From contig CAYXIO010000011.1 in NCBI GenBank assembly GCA_964465125.1, positions 1-64,000 on the forward strand: DNA of 64,000 bases, written 5' to 3'. This stretch comes from CAYOHG01 sp964465125. GTDB lineage: Bacteria; Planctomycetota; Phycisphaerae; UBA1845; Fen-1342. A program made the translations under genes and the position numbers. The notes under the pieces are model-generated. The model had not been told where the DNA came from and did not search any database. It saw only the letters and a program-made list of their open reading frames with translations. Of this stretch, positions 1 through 8,796 are shown piece by piece (positions within the stretch are counted from its first letter, which is position 1; every line of letters starts with the position of its first letter).

Positions 1-2235
1 GACACCGATCCCGAAATCACCGGGCGCGAACTGCGCGAGCTCTTCGAGTCACAAATCCTCAGCCGGCAGCTCGATCTGGAGGCCCGTCGGCTGCGCCGAC
101 AGAACCGCGGCTTCTACACGATCGGAAGCTCTGGACACGAGGGCAACGTCGTGCTGGGACGCTGTCTGCGCTACAACGATCCCGCGTTCTTGCACTACCG
201 CAGCGGCGCGCTGGTGGCCGAGCGCGCCCGCCAGGTGCCCGCCGTCGACCCCGTTCGCGACACGCTGCTCTCGTTCATGGCCGCCGCGGACGACCCGATC
301 TCCGGCGGGCGACACAAGGTCTGGGGCAGCGTCCCGCTCTGCATCCCGCCGCAGACCAGTACGATCGCCAGCCACCTTCCGCGGGCGGTCGGGGCGGCGA
401 TGGCCCTCGAACGCGGCCGCAAGCTTCAGCTCAAGCGAATCTTCGGCGATCACGGCGAGCTGCCGGCCGATGCGATCGTGCTCTGCAACTTCGGCGACGC
501 GACGACCAATCACAGCGTCGCGCAGGGCGCGTTCAACGCCTGCTCCTACGCCGCGTACCAGAACCTGCCGGTGCCGATCCTGTTCGTCTGCGAGGACAAC
601 GGCATCGGCATCTCGGTACACAGTGCCGCGGGCTGGATCGAGGCCAATTTCCGCGGGCGCCCGAGCCTGCGGTATTTCCAGGCCGACGGCCTGAATCTCC
701 TCGCCGCGCTGCGGGTCGCGCGCCAAGCCGCGGATTTCGTGCGGGCCCACCGCCGGCCGGCGTTCCTGCACTTGAAGGTCGTTCGACTGATGGGCCACGC
801 CGGCACCGATCCGGAAACCGAGTATCACACCATTCAACAGATCGAGGCCGACGAAGCGCGCGATCCGCTGCTCTCCAGCGCGCGAATCATGATCGAAAAC
901 GGCTGGATGTCGGCGTCGGACGTCCGCGACCTGTACGAGCTGTGTCGCACGCGCGTGCAGGCGCTCGCGCATACGCTCGGGGAGCCGCGCAAGCTGACCA
1001 GCGCCGCTGAGATCGTCGCGCCGCTGGCGCCGTATCGTCCCGACGCGGTGCTCGCCGAGGCCCGCCGAAAGCCCGATCAGACCACCCGCCTGCATGCGTT
1101 CGCGCTCGACTCGACGCCCGGGTTTCTGAAGCACTCGGACAAGCCGCGCCTGCCCGAGTTCCAGCCGCCGCGACACCTGGCCGTGCTGATCAACTGGGCC
1201 CTGCGCGACCTGCTGGCCAAGTACCCGGAGATGTCGATCTTCGGCGAAGACGTGGCGGCGCGCGGCGGCGTGTACTACGTCACCGCCGGGCTGACCGCCC
1301 GCTTCGGGCTGGGGCGAGTCTTCAACACGCTGCTCGACGAGACGTCCATCCTCGGCATGGCGATCGGGGCAGGGCACCTGGGTATGCTGCCCGTGCCGGA
1401 GATTCAGTACCTCGCCTACGTGCACAATGCGATCGACCAGCTTCGCGGCGAGGCCTGCTCCAGCAGCTTCTTCTCGAACGGCCAGTTCCCCAACCCGATG
1501 GTGGTGCGAATCCAGTCGTTAGGCTACCAGAAGGGCTTCGGCGGGCATTTCCACAACGACAACAGCATCGCGGCGTTGCGCGACATCCCCGGGCTGGTGA
1601 TCGCCGTCCCGGCGCGCGGCGATGACGCAGCCCGGATGCTGCGCACGTGCACGGCGCTGGCGAAAGTGAACGGGCGGGTCGTCGCGTTTCTGGAGCCGAT
1701 CGCGCTGTACATGACCAAGGACCTGTGCGAGCCCAACGACGGGCAGTGGTTGTCGACCTACCCGGTGCCCGACGAGGTCATTCCGTTGGGAGAAGGCAAG
1801 GTGTATCACGAGGAAGCGCGCGATCTGACGATCCTGACGTACGGCAACGGACTGCACATGTCGCTGCGGGCGGCGCGCGTTCTGCGGGAAACGCACCGCC
1901 TTGCCGCTCGCGTGGTTGACCTGCGCTGGCTCAACCCGCTGAACGAGGCGTTGATTGTCGAGCAAAGCGCCGCCACCGGCCGGGTGCTGGTGGTTGATGA
2001 GGGGCGGTTCAGCGGGGGGGTGCACGAGGCGATCCTGGCGCTCTTGCAGGAGCGAAGCGGCGATCGTGTGGTCGCCCACAGGCTTACCGGGCACGATACG
2101 TACGTTCCGCTCGGACCCGCCGCCAATCTGGTGCTCCCGACCGAAGGGGACGTGGTTTCGACGGCGTTGAAGCTGGTTTCCGGGTCGGCGGAGGCTGGCC
2201 AAGCGTCGAGAGTGAACATCGCGTCGATGGGGTGA
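1..2235 (+). CDS. Fused E1 alpha/beta thiamine-dependent 2-oxoacid dehydrogenase (5' end outside window)
   Basis: The frame is open from base 1, so the start codon lies upstream of the window and 744 residues are visible. The N-terminal half is an E1 alpha domain with a TPP-binding stretch FGDATTNH at about bases 490-513, ending in CEDNGIGIS (usually GDG then DN). The second half, from about base 1170, is an E1 beta domain with FGEDVAARGGVY, PEIQYLAYV and a C-terminal transketolase-C region (VDEGRFSGGVHEA). The family decarboxylates branched-chain 2-oxoacids, pyruvate or related acids and hands the acyl group to an E2 lipoyl protein. E1 alpha and beta are usually separate genes; a single-chain fusion is known in some Bacteroidetes and planctomycetes. 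No E2 or E3 gene is in view, so the substrate is not decided. The TGA stop is at 2233-2235. Confidence 0.85.
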   Translation, partial: DTDPEITGRELRELFESQILSRQLDLEARRLRRQNRGFYTIGSSGHEGNVVLGRCLRYNDPAFLHYRSGALVAERARQVPAVDPVRDTLLSFMAAADDPISGGRHKVWGSVPLCIPPQTSTIASHLPRAVGAAMALERGRKLQLKRIFGDHGELPADAIVLCNFGDATTNHSVAQGAFNACSYAAYQNLPVPILFVCEDNGIGISVHSAAGWIEANFRGRPSLRYFQADGLNLLAALRVARQAADFVRAHRRPAFLHLKVVRLMGHAGTDPETEYHTIQQIEADEARDPLLSSARIMIENGWMSASDVRDLYELCRTRVQALAHTLGEPRKLTSAAEIVAPLAPYRPDAVLAEARRKPDQTTRLHAFALDSTPGFLKHSDKPRLPEFQPPRHLAVLINWALRDLLAKYPEMSIFGEDVAARGGVYYVTAGLTARFGLGRVFNTLLDETSILGMAIGAGHLGMLPVPEIQYLAYVHNAIDQLRGEACSSSFFSNGQFPNPMVVRIQSLGYQKGFGGHFHNDNSIAALRDIPGLVIAVPARGDDAARMLRTCTALAKVNGRVVAFLEPIALYMTKDLCEPNDGQWLSTYPVPDEVIPLGEGKVYHEEARDLTILTYGNGLHMSLRAARVLRETHRLAARVVDLRWLNPLNEALIVEQSAATGRVLVVDEGRFSGGVHEAILALLQERSGDRVVAHRLTGHDTYVPLGPAANLVLPTEGDVVSTALKLVSGSAEAGQASRVNIASMG

Positions 2236-2608
2236 CTCCCAGCGCGTCTTGGGCTGATAACTGGTTCTTCTGACCTCTCCCCAACGATTTGTGACCCTTC
2301 AGGCTGCGTGAACTCGCGCATTCCGATCGCAGCGCGCCGCTGCGCCTCAGTCGCCATTGACTCGGCCGGGCGCGGTGGTACTCTGATTACGAGGAGGAGA
2401 TGCGTCGCGGGTCATCATTCCGATTGACCCGTCTGCGCTGACCCTGTCGAGACCTCCACCATGTCAGCTCCAGACCGGGTTCGGGCCGTGCCTCGGGTGC
2501 AGGTAGAAGTGTTCGCACGCGCGCAGAAACTCCTCGCGTGAGTTTGGGAACGCCGGCGGCAGCGTCGGTCGCTGTGCGCCAATCGGTGAGATCACAGGAG
2601 AGGATTCC
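2236..2608. other. Intergenic region upstream of the PEP-CTERM gene
   Basis: There is no credible gene in these 373 bases. A purine-rich GAGGAGGAGATG at about 2391-2402 looks like a ribosome site and start, but the frame closes after 13 codons. The stretch holds a plausible promoter (given separately) and, at 2598-2605, the AGGAGAGG ribosome site of the next gene. Confidence 0.6.
2357..2384 (+). promoter_or_regulatory. Possible sigma70-type promoter
   Basis: TTGACT at 2357-2362 and TACTCT at 2379-2384 are separated by 16 bases. It would give a leader of about 220 bases before the PEP-CTERM gene. It is inferred from sequence likeness only; planctomycete promoters are poorly defined. Confidence 0.35.
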
Positions 2609-3367
2609 ATGAAGCGTCTACTTGCAATGGTTGCGACAGCGCTGGGCTGCGGCGCAGCGCTGGCGGATGAGTACCCGCTCGTTGTCGACTCCTACCAGGC
2701 CGCTCATTACAGCATGGCCACCGGCGAAGTCACGATCGACGGCGGCGACACCCGTTTCGGCCCGGCGACCGCCTGGGACAGCACGACGTATACCGGCTTC
2801 TACTCGAACCGGATTGCGACCCAATGGGTGGTCGACTGGGGCGATGTGGCCAACAACACGCTGGTGAACGGCTTCCAGATCGGCTACGCGACGAACAGCA
2901 ACGTGTCCGTCGGTATCGCCGTCAACTTCTACGCTCCCGGCGACGGTTTTAACGATGCCTCGCCGCTTCTGGCGTCGTACACCATTTCGGGTCTCCCTGG
3001 CACGACGACGCCTGGCTCGGTCACAGCCTATGTCGTCGATATCGACCTCGCGGGCGGCAACGAGTTCATGCTGTCCGGCCCGGACACCGACGGCGACGGT
3101 CTCACCGACTTCGAGTACGAGTACAACATGGTCAATCGGGGCGATGCGACCTCGATGGGACCGCTCATCTCGACCGGCGGCGTCGGTCAGGAAGACGCGT
3201 TCGATCGTTACGACAACGGTCGACAGGGCGTCGGCGCCTACGGCGGCACGTTCTGGTTCGGCGGCAATCCATTCGCGCAGTTCCACATGCGGCTGTACAC
3301 GGTGCCCGAGCCTTCCAGCCTCGCGCTGCTGGCGCTCGGCGCACTCGGCCTGATCCGCCGCCGCTAG
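2609..3367 (+). CDS. PEP-CTERM sorted exported protein
   Basis: This 252-residue protein starts with a signal peptide (MKRLLAMVATALGCGAALA) and ends with a classic PEP-CTERM signal: VPEPSS, a hydrophobic stretch and RRR at the terminus. Such tails are recognised by exosortase, which cleaves and anchors the protein in the envelope. The body has no recognised catalytic domain. An aspartate-rich stretch DTDGDGLTDFEYEY at about residue 158 resembles calcium-binding thrombospondin-3/EF-hand loops. The ATG follows AGGAGAGG at good spacing. An intrinsic terminator follows, so the gene is monocistronic. No exosortase gene is in the window; its role beyond the cell surface is unknown. Confidence 0.9.
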   Translation: MKRLLAMVATALGCGAALADEYPLVVDSYQAAHYSMATGEVTIDGGDTRFGPATAWDSTTYTGFYSNRIATQWVVDWGDVANNTLVNGFQIGYATNSNVSVGIAVNFYAPGDGFNDASPLLASYTISGLPGTTTPGSVTAYVVDIDLAGGNEFMLSGPDTDGDGLTDFEYEYNMVNRGDATSMGPLISTGGVGQEDAFDRYDNGRQGVGAYGGTFWFGGNPFAQFHMRLYTVPEPSSLALLALGALGLIRRR

Positions 3368-3400
3368 ACCGCTTCTAATGCGGCTCCTGACGCACGCAAG

Positions 3401-3439
3401 CCCCGACTCGCGCCCCCCGGCGAGTCGGGGTACTTTCTT
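3401..3439 (+). terminator. Intrinsic terminator after the PEP-CTERM gene
   Basis: Arms 3401-3411 and 3420-3430 form a perfect 11-bp stem (CCCCGACTCGC) with an 8-base loop, followed by a T-rich TACTTTCTT. It lies between converging genes; only the plus side has the T-rich tail. Confidence 0.75.
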
Positions 3440-3466
3440 GCGGGGCCATGACGCGACGGCCGCCCG

Positions 3467-4807
3467 CTACCCTGCAACCACGCGCAGCCGCGGGCTGATC
3501 TGCACCTCGTCCGCGATCGCCGCCGACACTCGGCGGAACTCGTGCTCCTGCGCCAGGAACGCCGCGACCACGTCGGGATCGAACTGCTTGCCGGCGTTCG
3601 CCAGGATCACCGTTCGGGCGCTCTCGTGCGAGAGCGCCGGCTTGTAGACCCGCTTGCTGGTCAGGGCGTCGTAGACGTCCGCCAGCGCGACGATTCGCGC
3701 CGAGATCGGGATCTCGACGCCGGCCAGGCCGAACGGGTAGCCCGAGCCGTCCCAGCGCTCGTGGTGCCCGTAGGCGACCTCGCAGGCCATCTCGAGAAAA
3801 TCATCGTCCCCCAGCCGCTGCTTGATCGCGAACAGACAGTCGCCGCCGGTCAGGGCATGGCGCTCGATGATGGCGCGCTCGGCGGGCGTAAGCCGGCCTG
3901 GCTTCAGCAGCACGTCGTCGGGAATGCCGACCTTGCCGATGTCGTGCAGCGACGACGTCAGCCCCAGCATCCGGATCGTCTCGTCGTTGAATTGCGAATA
4001 CTTCGGCGCCAGCTCGCGCGTCAGCAGCTCCGTGTAGATCTGAATGCGGTCGAGGTGTTCGCCGGTGTCCTCGTCGCGCGACTCCGCCAGCCGGGCGAGC
4101 CCGAAGATGATCGCGTCGCGCGTCCGCACCAGCGAGCTGCTTCGTCGCTCGACCTCGTCCTGGAGCTGCGCGTTCGCCTCCTCGACGGCAATGTCATAAC
4201 GCTGGCAGATCGCCATCAGCGCCAGGCTGCTGAGCAGCACCAGCACCAGTGTGATGACCAGGCCGGTCAGGCGGACTCTTCCGACCGCGTTCGCCGCCGC
4301 CGCGTTCAGCTCGCGCGTCGAGAGTCGCACGGCCAGCCATCCACCACAGTGCGCGACCGGATGGGCGGCCAAGAGCTGCTCTCCGTTCGGGCTCGGCGAC
4401 CAGAACCGTGCCGAATTCAGGTCGGGTGAGGCGCCGAGCTGTTCCCGGATCCACGGCGGAACCGGTCGGGCCGGAGCGCGGTCCGAATTACACAGCTCCG
4501 TGCCTTGTGCGTCGATCAAGTTGACGTAGGCACCTTCCGGAAGCGGCGTCTTTTCGATCAGCTCGCAGACACCCTCGATCGGCGGCGGCGTGCCGCCGTT
4601 TGCGACAACCTGCTGATCGATCGTCTCGGCAAGCTGCGAGGTCGCGACGTAGGTCTTGGCGAGCAGCTCGGAGCGCTTGTCGACTTGCAGCACTCCGTCC
4701 AGCCAGTTGGTGAACCAGAAAACGCAGGCCAGCAGACACGCCAACTGACTCATGGTCAGCATGAAGATGAGCAGGCCGCGTTTTCGGATCTTTCCCAGGG
4801 TCTTCAT
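3467..4807 (-). CDS. Membrane-anchored HD-GYP domain phosphodiesterase
   Basis: A 446-residue two-transmembrane sensor protein. A basic N-terminus and a first membrane segment (about 13-32) are followed by a periplasmic domain with a few cysteines, a second segment (about 178-200), a short coiled coil, and a C-terminal HD-GYP domain. HDIGKVGIP (HD at 288-289) and HHERWDGSGYP (GYP at 356-358) are intact. HD-GYP enzymes hydrolyse cyclic di-GMP, so this probably links an envelope signal to c-di-GMP turnover. I place the start at the ATG at 4807, which puts KTLGKIRKRG just before the first membrane segment. A GTG at 4852 would add 15 residues but has no ribosome site. It is divergent from thiS and apparently transcribed alone. 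Confidence 0.9.
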   Translation of the reverse strand: MKTLGKIRKRGLLIFMLTMSQLACLLACVFWFTNWLDGVLQVDKRSELLAKTYVATSQLAETIDQQVVANGGTPPPIEGVCELIEKTPLPEGAYVNLIDAQGTELCNSDRAPARPVPPWIREQLGASPDLNSARFWSPSPNGEQLLAAHPVAHCGGWLAVRLSTRELNAAAANAVGRVRLTGLVITLVLVLLSSLALMAICQRYDIAVEEANAQLQDEVERRSSSLVRTRDAIIFGLARLAESRDEDTGEHLDRIQIYTELLTRELAPKYSQFNDETIRMLGLTSSLHDIGKVGIPDDVLLKPGRLTPAERAIIERHALTGGDCLFAIKQRLGDDDFLEMACEVAYGHHERWDGSGYPFGLAGVEIPISARIVALADVYDALTSKRVYKPALSHESARTVILANAGKQFDPDVVAAFLAQEHEFRRVSAAIADEVQISPRLRVVAG

Positions 4808-4950
4808 TCGACTCTGCCCAATCCCGCGGATCAAAGGTCTTCCCAACTTCACACAACATTCAAATCACTGGGGCTTCCGGGCAACCGATTTGCCGCCGAC
4901 CGGTCCGGTTCACCCCCGTGGGGCTATAATTCACGGCCGGGAGATCGCCC

Positions 4951-5151
4951 ATGCAGATCGAACTGAACGGACACGAAACGGTGCTCGACGGTCCGATCAC
5001 GGTCGCCCGTTTGCTCGAGCGGTGTTCGCTGCATCCGCAGCGGGTCGCCGTCGAGATCAACGAGGAACTGGTGCGGCGGACGGAGTTCGCCGAACGGCTC
5101 GTCGAGGACGGTGACCGGGTAGAAGTCGTGACGCTCGTGGGAGGTGGCTGA
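4951..5151 (+). CDS. thiS: Sulfur carrier protein ThiS
   Basis: A 66-residue beta-grasp protein that carries sulfur as a C-terminal thiocarboxylate for thiazole formation in thiamine biosynthesis. It has the family length and the essential C-terminal Gly-Gly (TLVGGG). Its stop overlaps the first base of thiG (TGATG), so the two are translationally coupled; ThiS and ThiG act as a complex. The start is the ATG at 4951. No TPP riboswitch was recognised in the short gap to the divergent HD-GYP gene. Confidence 0.92.
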   Translation: MQIELNGHETVLDGPITVARLLERCSLHPQRVAVEINEELVRRTEFAERLVEDGDRVEVVTLVGGG

Positions 5152-5990
5152 TGCGCGCTCCGGCCATGCAGATCGCCGGATTCGAGTTCCGCTCGCGCCT
5201 GTTTGTCGGCACCGGAAAATACGTCCGCAACGGCGAGCCGGACTATGAGCTGATGCGGGCCGCGCTCGACGCCTCCGGCGCCGAGGTGGTCACGGTCGCC
5301 GTCCGCCGCGAGCGGCTGGTCGACCAACGCGGCCGCAACCTGCTCGATTTTCTCGATCTCAAGCGCTATACGATTCTGCCCAATACCGCCGGCTGCTTCA
5401 CCGCCGCCGACGCCGTACGGTCGGCCCGACTCGGGCGCGAATTGCTCGAGGGCATGGGAAACCCCGGGGCGCGCTGGGTCAAGCTCGAGGTGCTGGCGGA
5501 CAAGCGCACGCTTCTGCCGGACCCGTTCGGCACGCTCGAAGCGCTCCAAACTCTCGTCCGCGACGGCTTCTCCGTGCTTGCATACTCGAACGACGATCCG
5601 GTGCTGGCGCGGCGTCTCAAGGACGCCGGCGCGGCCAGCGTCATGCCGCTGGGCTCGCCGATCGGCAGCGGGCAGGGCGTGCTCAACCCGAACAACGTTC
5701 GCATCATCCTGGAGGACCTGAAGCGCGAGGATCCGAGCTACCCGCTGATTGTCGATGCCGGCGTCGGCACGGCTTCAGATGTCGCCATCGCGATGGAGCT
5801 GGGTGCGGACGGCGTGTTGCTGAACACGGGCATTGCCTCCGCCGCCGACCCCGTGGCGATGGCACACGCCATGCGCTACGCGATCGAGGCCGGCTACCTG
5901 GCCGCTCGGGCCGGCCGCATCCCGCGCAAGCTCTACGCCACGGCCTCCTCGCCGACGGAAGGCGTCATTGCACCGTCGGAACGCCGGTAG
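5151..5990 (+). CDS. thiG: Thiazole synthase ThiG
   Basis: ThiG makes the thiazole phosphate moiety of thiamine from deoxyxylulose 5-phosphate, dehydroglycine and ThiS thiocarboxylate. The 279-residue protein is a TIM barrel of ordinary family length. The Schiff-base lysine is in WVKLEVLADKRTLLPD (K111), and the phosphate-binding end DAGVGTASDVAIAMELGADG is intact. The ATG at 5151 follows GGGAGGTGG inside thiS. The glycine oxidase/ThiH and ThiF partners are not in the window. It leads into a membrane protein gene 6 bases downstream. Confidence 0.95.
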   Translation: MRAPAMQIAGFEFRSRLFVGTGKYVRNGEPDYELMRAALDASGAEVVTVAVRRERLVDQRGRNLLDFLDLKRYTILPNTAGCFTAADAVRSARLGRELLEGMGNPGARWVKLEVLADKRTLLPDPFGTLEALQTLVRDGFSVLAYSNDDPVLARRLKDAGAASVMPLGSPIGSGQGVLNPNNVRIILEDLKREDPSYPLIVDAGVGTASDVAIAMELGADGVLLNTGIASAADPVAMAHAMRYAIEAGYLAARAGRIPRKLYATASSPTEGVIAPSERR

Positions 5991-5996
5991 AAACCC

Positions 5997-6539
5997 ATGG
6001 TTTCGCGGTCGGACAAGTCCATCCCGCTCGAGCTCGACGCGATCCGCCCCGCGGGCGCTTCCGATGCGCCGCTTTGTCCGGTTGACCGCCTTCCGACCCG
6101 CCGCCGCAACAAGATCTGCATCCGCGTCATCTACATCGGGGCGCTGAACTTTCTGCTGTACACGCTGCTCTATGCGGCCTTGGGCGGCGATGCGCACAAC
6201 GGCGAATGCCGCGTGGAGAACCAGTCCGGCGGCGCGACCCGCACGGTGTACTACGTGCGCGGCCACTTCATTCACTCGCTGGAAGGGCGAACGCGCGCCG
6301 TCAGCCGGCAAACCTGGATCTACAGCTACCTGCACTCCATCTCCGTGCTGATCACCTCCGGCGCCATGATCATCAGCATGCTCGTGCTCGCGCGTCCGCA
6401 CATCCTCGCCACCATGCGCGACAGTTGGATCGGCGGCCGCCTGTTCGTAGCCGCCCTCGGCACGATCGTCGCCCTGATCACGTCCGCGGCGGCGTTCGTG
6501 TTCACCTGGGACATGATCTCCCAACTCGTGGAGGCGTGA
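5997..6539 (+). CDS. Conserved-looking small membrane protein, unknown function
   Basis: A 180-residue protein I do not recognise. It has three hydrophobic segments, near residues 43-61, 115-135 and 145-172; the loop between the first two (about 62-114) contains GGATRTVYYVRG. No enzyme motif is seen. It is packed between thiG (6-base gap) and the DinG-like helicase (7-base gap), so it should be co-transcribed with both, though neither explains it. The start is the ATG at 5997. Confidence 0.7.
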   Translation: MVSRSDKSIPLELDAIRPAGASDAPLCPVDRLPTRRRNKICIRVIYIGALNFLLYTLLYAALGGDAHNGECRVENQSGGATRTVYYVRGHFIHSLEGRTRAVSRQTWIYSYLHSISVLITSGAMIISMLVLARPHILATMRDSWIGGRLFVAALGTIVALITSAAAFVFTWDMISQLVEA

Positions 6540-6546
6540 GCCGCCC

Positions 6547-8505
6547 ATGTCCGTGACCGACTGGCTTGCGCCGCACGGGCTACTCGCGCGGCGGTTGGAC
6601 GGCTTCGAAATCCGCCCGCAGCAGCGCGACATGGCGACCGCGGTCGCGGAGGCGTTCGAGACACCCCGTCACCTTGCGGTCGAGGCCGGCACGGGCGTCG
6701 GCAAGACCTTCGCCTACCTCCTGCCCGCCATCGACCAGATCCTCCGCAATCGCAAGCGCGTCGTCATCAGCACCCACACCATCGCGCTCCAGGAGCAGTT
6801 GATCGCGCGCGACATTCCCTTCCTGCGCGACGCGCTGCGCGTCGACTTCCAGGCCGAGCTGGTCAAGGGGCGTCAGAACTACCTCGGACTGCGGCGGGTC
6901 AAGCTCGCCAGCGACCGCCAGAACAAGCTCTTCAACGCGACGCAGCTTCGCGTCCTGCATGCGATCGAGGAGTGGGCCTACCGGACGCAGGACGGGTCGC
7001 TTTCAGACCTGGCGGATGCGCCCAGCTTCGACGTCTGGGAGAAAGTGCGCAGCGAGCACGGCAACTGCCTCGGGCGGCGCTGCGCCACGTACGAGGCGTG
7101 TTTCTACCAGCGCGCCCGCCGCCGCGCGCAGGAAGCCCAATTGCTGGTCGCGAACCACGCGCTGCTGGTTTCCGATTTGCTGCTGCGCCGCGCGGGCGCC
7201 TCCGTGCTACCCGACTACGACCTGCTGGTGGTCGACGAGGCGCACATGCTCGAGTCGGTCGCAGTCGATCATTTCGGCACGCGCATCGCCGCCAGCCAGC
7301 TTCAATACCTGCTGTCCAGTCTCTTCAACGAGCGCACCGGTCGCGGTTTCCTGGCCGAATTGGGCGACGACGCCCAGCGCAGCGCGGTGCTCGGTGCAGC
7401 GCGCGCGTGCAGCGCGTTCTACGAGGCGCTGTCAGAATGGCAGCGTCGCGGCGGGCGATCGAACGGGCGGCTGATTCGACCGGATGTCGTCGCCAATCCG
7501 CTTTCGCCCGCGCTGCGCGGACTGGTCGAAGCGCTCGCGCCGCTCAAGAAATCGCTGCCGCGGCTTGAGGACCAGTTTGAGCTTGCGTCGTACGTCGACC
7601 GGCTGGCCGAGTCGGCCGACAGCGTCGAAAGCCTGCTCGGCCAGCGCTACGAAGAGCACGTCTACTGGCTTGAGTCCGAGGAACAGCGCGGCGCCCGCCC
7701 GGCGCTGTGCGCGGCGCCGCTCGACGTCGGTCCGCTGCTGCGCCCGCTGCTTTTCGAGCGCGTGCCGAGCGTCGTGCTCACCAGCGCCACCCTGACCACC
7801 GCCCGCGACGTCGAGTTTCAGTACCTGCGCACGCAGCTTGGCGTGCCCGAGGCGGGCACGCTGCGGCTCGGCTCGCCCTTCGATTTCGATGAGCAGGTGA
7901 CCATCTACGTCGAAACAGGCATGCCCGACCCGGCCGACAACGAACGCTTCATCCCGGCGGCAATCGATGCGATCACGCGCTACCTGCGCCGCAGCAACGG
8001 CCGCGCCTTCGTGCTGTTCACCAGCTACGCCATGCTGAATGCCGCCGCCACGGGAGTGCGCGCTGTGCTCCAAACGCCGCAGGACGACGGGCAGCCGTTC
8101 ACGATTCTCTGCCAGGGCGAGGGCACGCCGAACTCGAAGCTGCTCGAGCGCTTTCGCGAGACGCCGCGCTGCGCGATCTTCGGCACGGCGAGCTTCTGGC
8201 AGGGGGTCGACGTGGCGGGCGAGGCACTGTCAAACGTCACGATCGTCAAGCTGCCGTTTGCCGTGCCTGACCGTCCGACGGTCGAAGCGCGGATCGAAGG
8301 AATTCGACGGCGCGGCGGCAACCCGTTCAACGAGTTCCAACTGCCCGACGCGATTCTGCGCTTTCGACAGGGCTTCGGGCGGCTGATCCGCGCGCGCACC
8401 GACCGCGGTTTCGTCGCGATCCTCGACCCGCGCGTCGCCGGCCGCGCCTACGGCCGCGCCTTTCTCGACAGCCTGCCCGGCGGACGCGTGGAGACCGTGG
8501 ATTGA
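6547..8505 (+). CDS. dinG: DinG/XPD-family superfamily 2 DNA helicase, atypical Fe-S site
   Basis: A 652-residue ATP-dependent 5'-3' DNA helicase of the DinG/YoaA group, acting in repair or resolution of R-loops and replication blocks. Walker A is EAGTGVGKT (46-54) and the DEAH box is VVDEAHMLE (DEAH 230-233). The C-terminal helicase half has GTASFWQGVDV and QGFGRLIR. In DinG a 4Fe-4S cluster is held by four cysteines. Three are present with the family spacing (C174, C179, C185), but the first, expected in KGRxNYLC, is glycine (G114 in KGRQNYLGLRR). The cluster may therefore be lost, or use another ligand. It is the last gene of the thiS-thiG run. Confidence 0.92.
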   Translation: MSVTDWLAPHGLLARRLDGFEIRPQQRDMATAVAEAFETPRHLAVEAGTGVGKTFAYLLPAIDQILRNRKRVVISTHTIALQEQLIARDIPFLRDALRVDFQAELVKGRQNYLGLRRVKLASDRQNKLFNATQLRVLHAIEEWAYRTQDGSLSDLADAPSFDVWEKVRSEHGNCLGRRCATYEACFYQRARRRAQEAQLLVANHALLVSDLLLRRAGASVLPDYDLLVVDEAHMLESVAVDHFGTRIAASQLQYLLSSLFNERTGRGFLAELGDDAQRSAVLGAARACSAFYEALSEWQRRGGRSNGRLIRPDVVANPLSPALRGLVEALAPLKKSLPRLEDQFELASYVDRLAESADSVESLLGQRYEEHVYWLESEEQRGARPALCAAPLDVGPLLRPLLFERVPSVVLTSATLTTARDVEFQYLRTQLGVPEAGTLRLGSPFDFDEQVTIYVETGMPDPADNERFIPAAIDAITRYLRRSNGRAFVLFTSYAMLNAAATGVRAVLQTPQDDGQPFTILCQGEGTPNSKLLERFRETPRCAIFGTASFWQGVDVAGEALSNVTIVKLPFAVPDRPTVEARIEGIRRRGGNPFNEFQLPDAILRFRQGFGRLIRARTDRGFVAILDPRVAGRAYGRAFLDSLPGGRVETVD

Positions 8506-8524
8506 GCGGCGCGTGCCCTGAAGG

Positions 8525-8652
8525 CAGGTGGCCAGGTCGACACGTGGACAGGTTTGCAATTCGAAAGGTGGACAGGTCACGCGGTCGGCAGGTCAACAGG
8601 TCAAGGGGCTGAGGGGTTGAGGGGCCAAGGGGCGCAGGGCGCGAGGAACGTG
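8525..8652 (+). repeat. Degenerate 8-bp tandem repeat, purine-rich half
   Basis: Sixteen consecutive units keep an 8-base register. The first ten resemble CAGGTnnA: CAGGT starts at 8525, 8533, 8549, 8573, 8589 and 8597, all multiples of 8 apart. The next units are GGGGCTGA, GGGGTTGA, GGGGCCAA, GGGGCGCA, GGGCGCGA. It lies just after dinG and before the assembly gap. No gene is seen between 8506 and 8848. Confidence 0.75.
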
Positions 8653-8670
8653 GCTTTGCGCAGCACGTCA

Positions 8671-8796
8671 CTTCGTCTTTTCGTCTCTTCGTCTCTTCTT
8701 TCTCGCGCCGCGCGCTTCCACCCCGACCGGCGCAATCCCTAAATCCCTCAATCCCTTTGTCTTTCTGTGCCTCCGTCCCTTCGTCCTCACCATCCC
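8671..8796 (-). repeat. Degenerate 8-bp tandem repeats, pyrimidine-rich half
   Basis: Two blocks keep an 8-base period. Block one is CTTCGTCT, TTTCGTCT, CTTCGTCT, CTTCTTTC from 8671. Block two runs from 8733: CAATCCCT, AAATCCCT, CAATCCCT, TTGTCTTT, CTGTGCCT, CCGTCCCT, TCGTCCTC. On the minus strand the units read as AGGGATTG and AGACGAAG, so the purine-rich strand switches relative to the preceding repeat. The two blocks are out of register with each other. Confidence 0.7.

Noticed and set aside
2400..2441. Small peptide gene after GAGGAGGAG
   Set aside because: Only 13 codons, no conservation evidence and no other signal; probably chance.
4853..4950. TPP riboswitch upstream of thiS
   Set aside because: The 98-base gap lacks the CUGAGA and related thi-box motifs that I would expect.
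8525..8796. CRISPR-like array
   Set aside because: The units are 8 bases with no spacers and no cas genes nearby. It is a degenerate tandem repeat.
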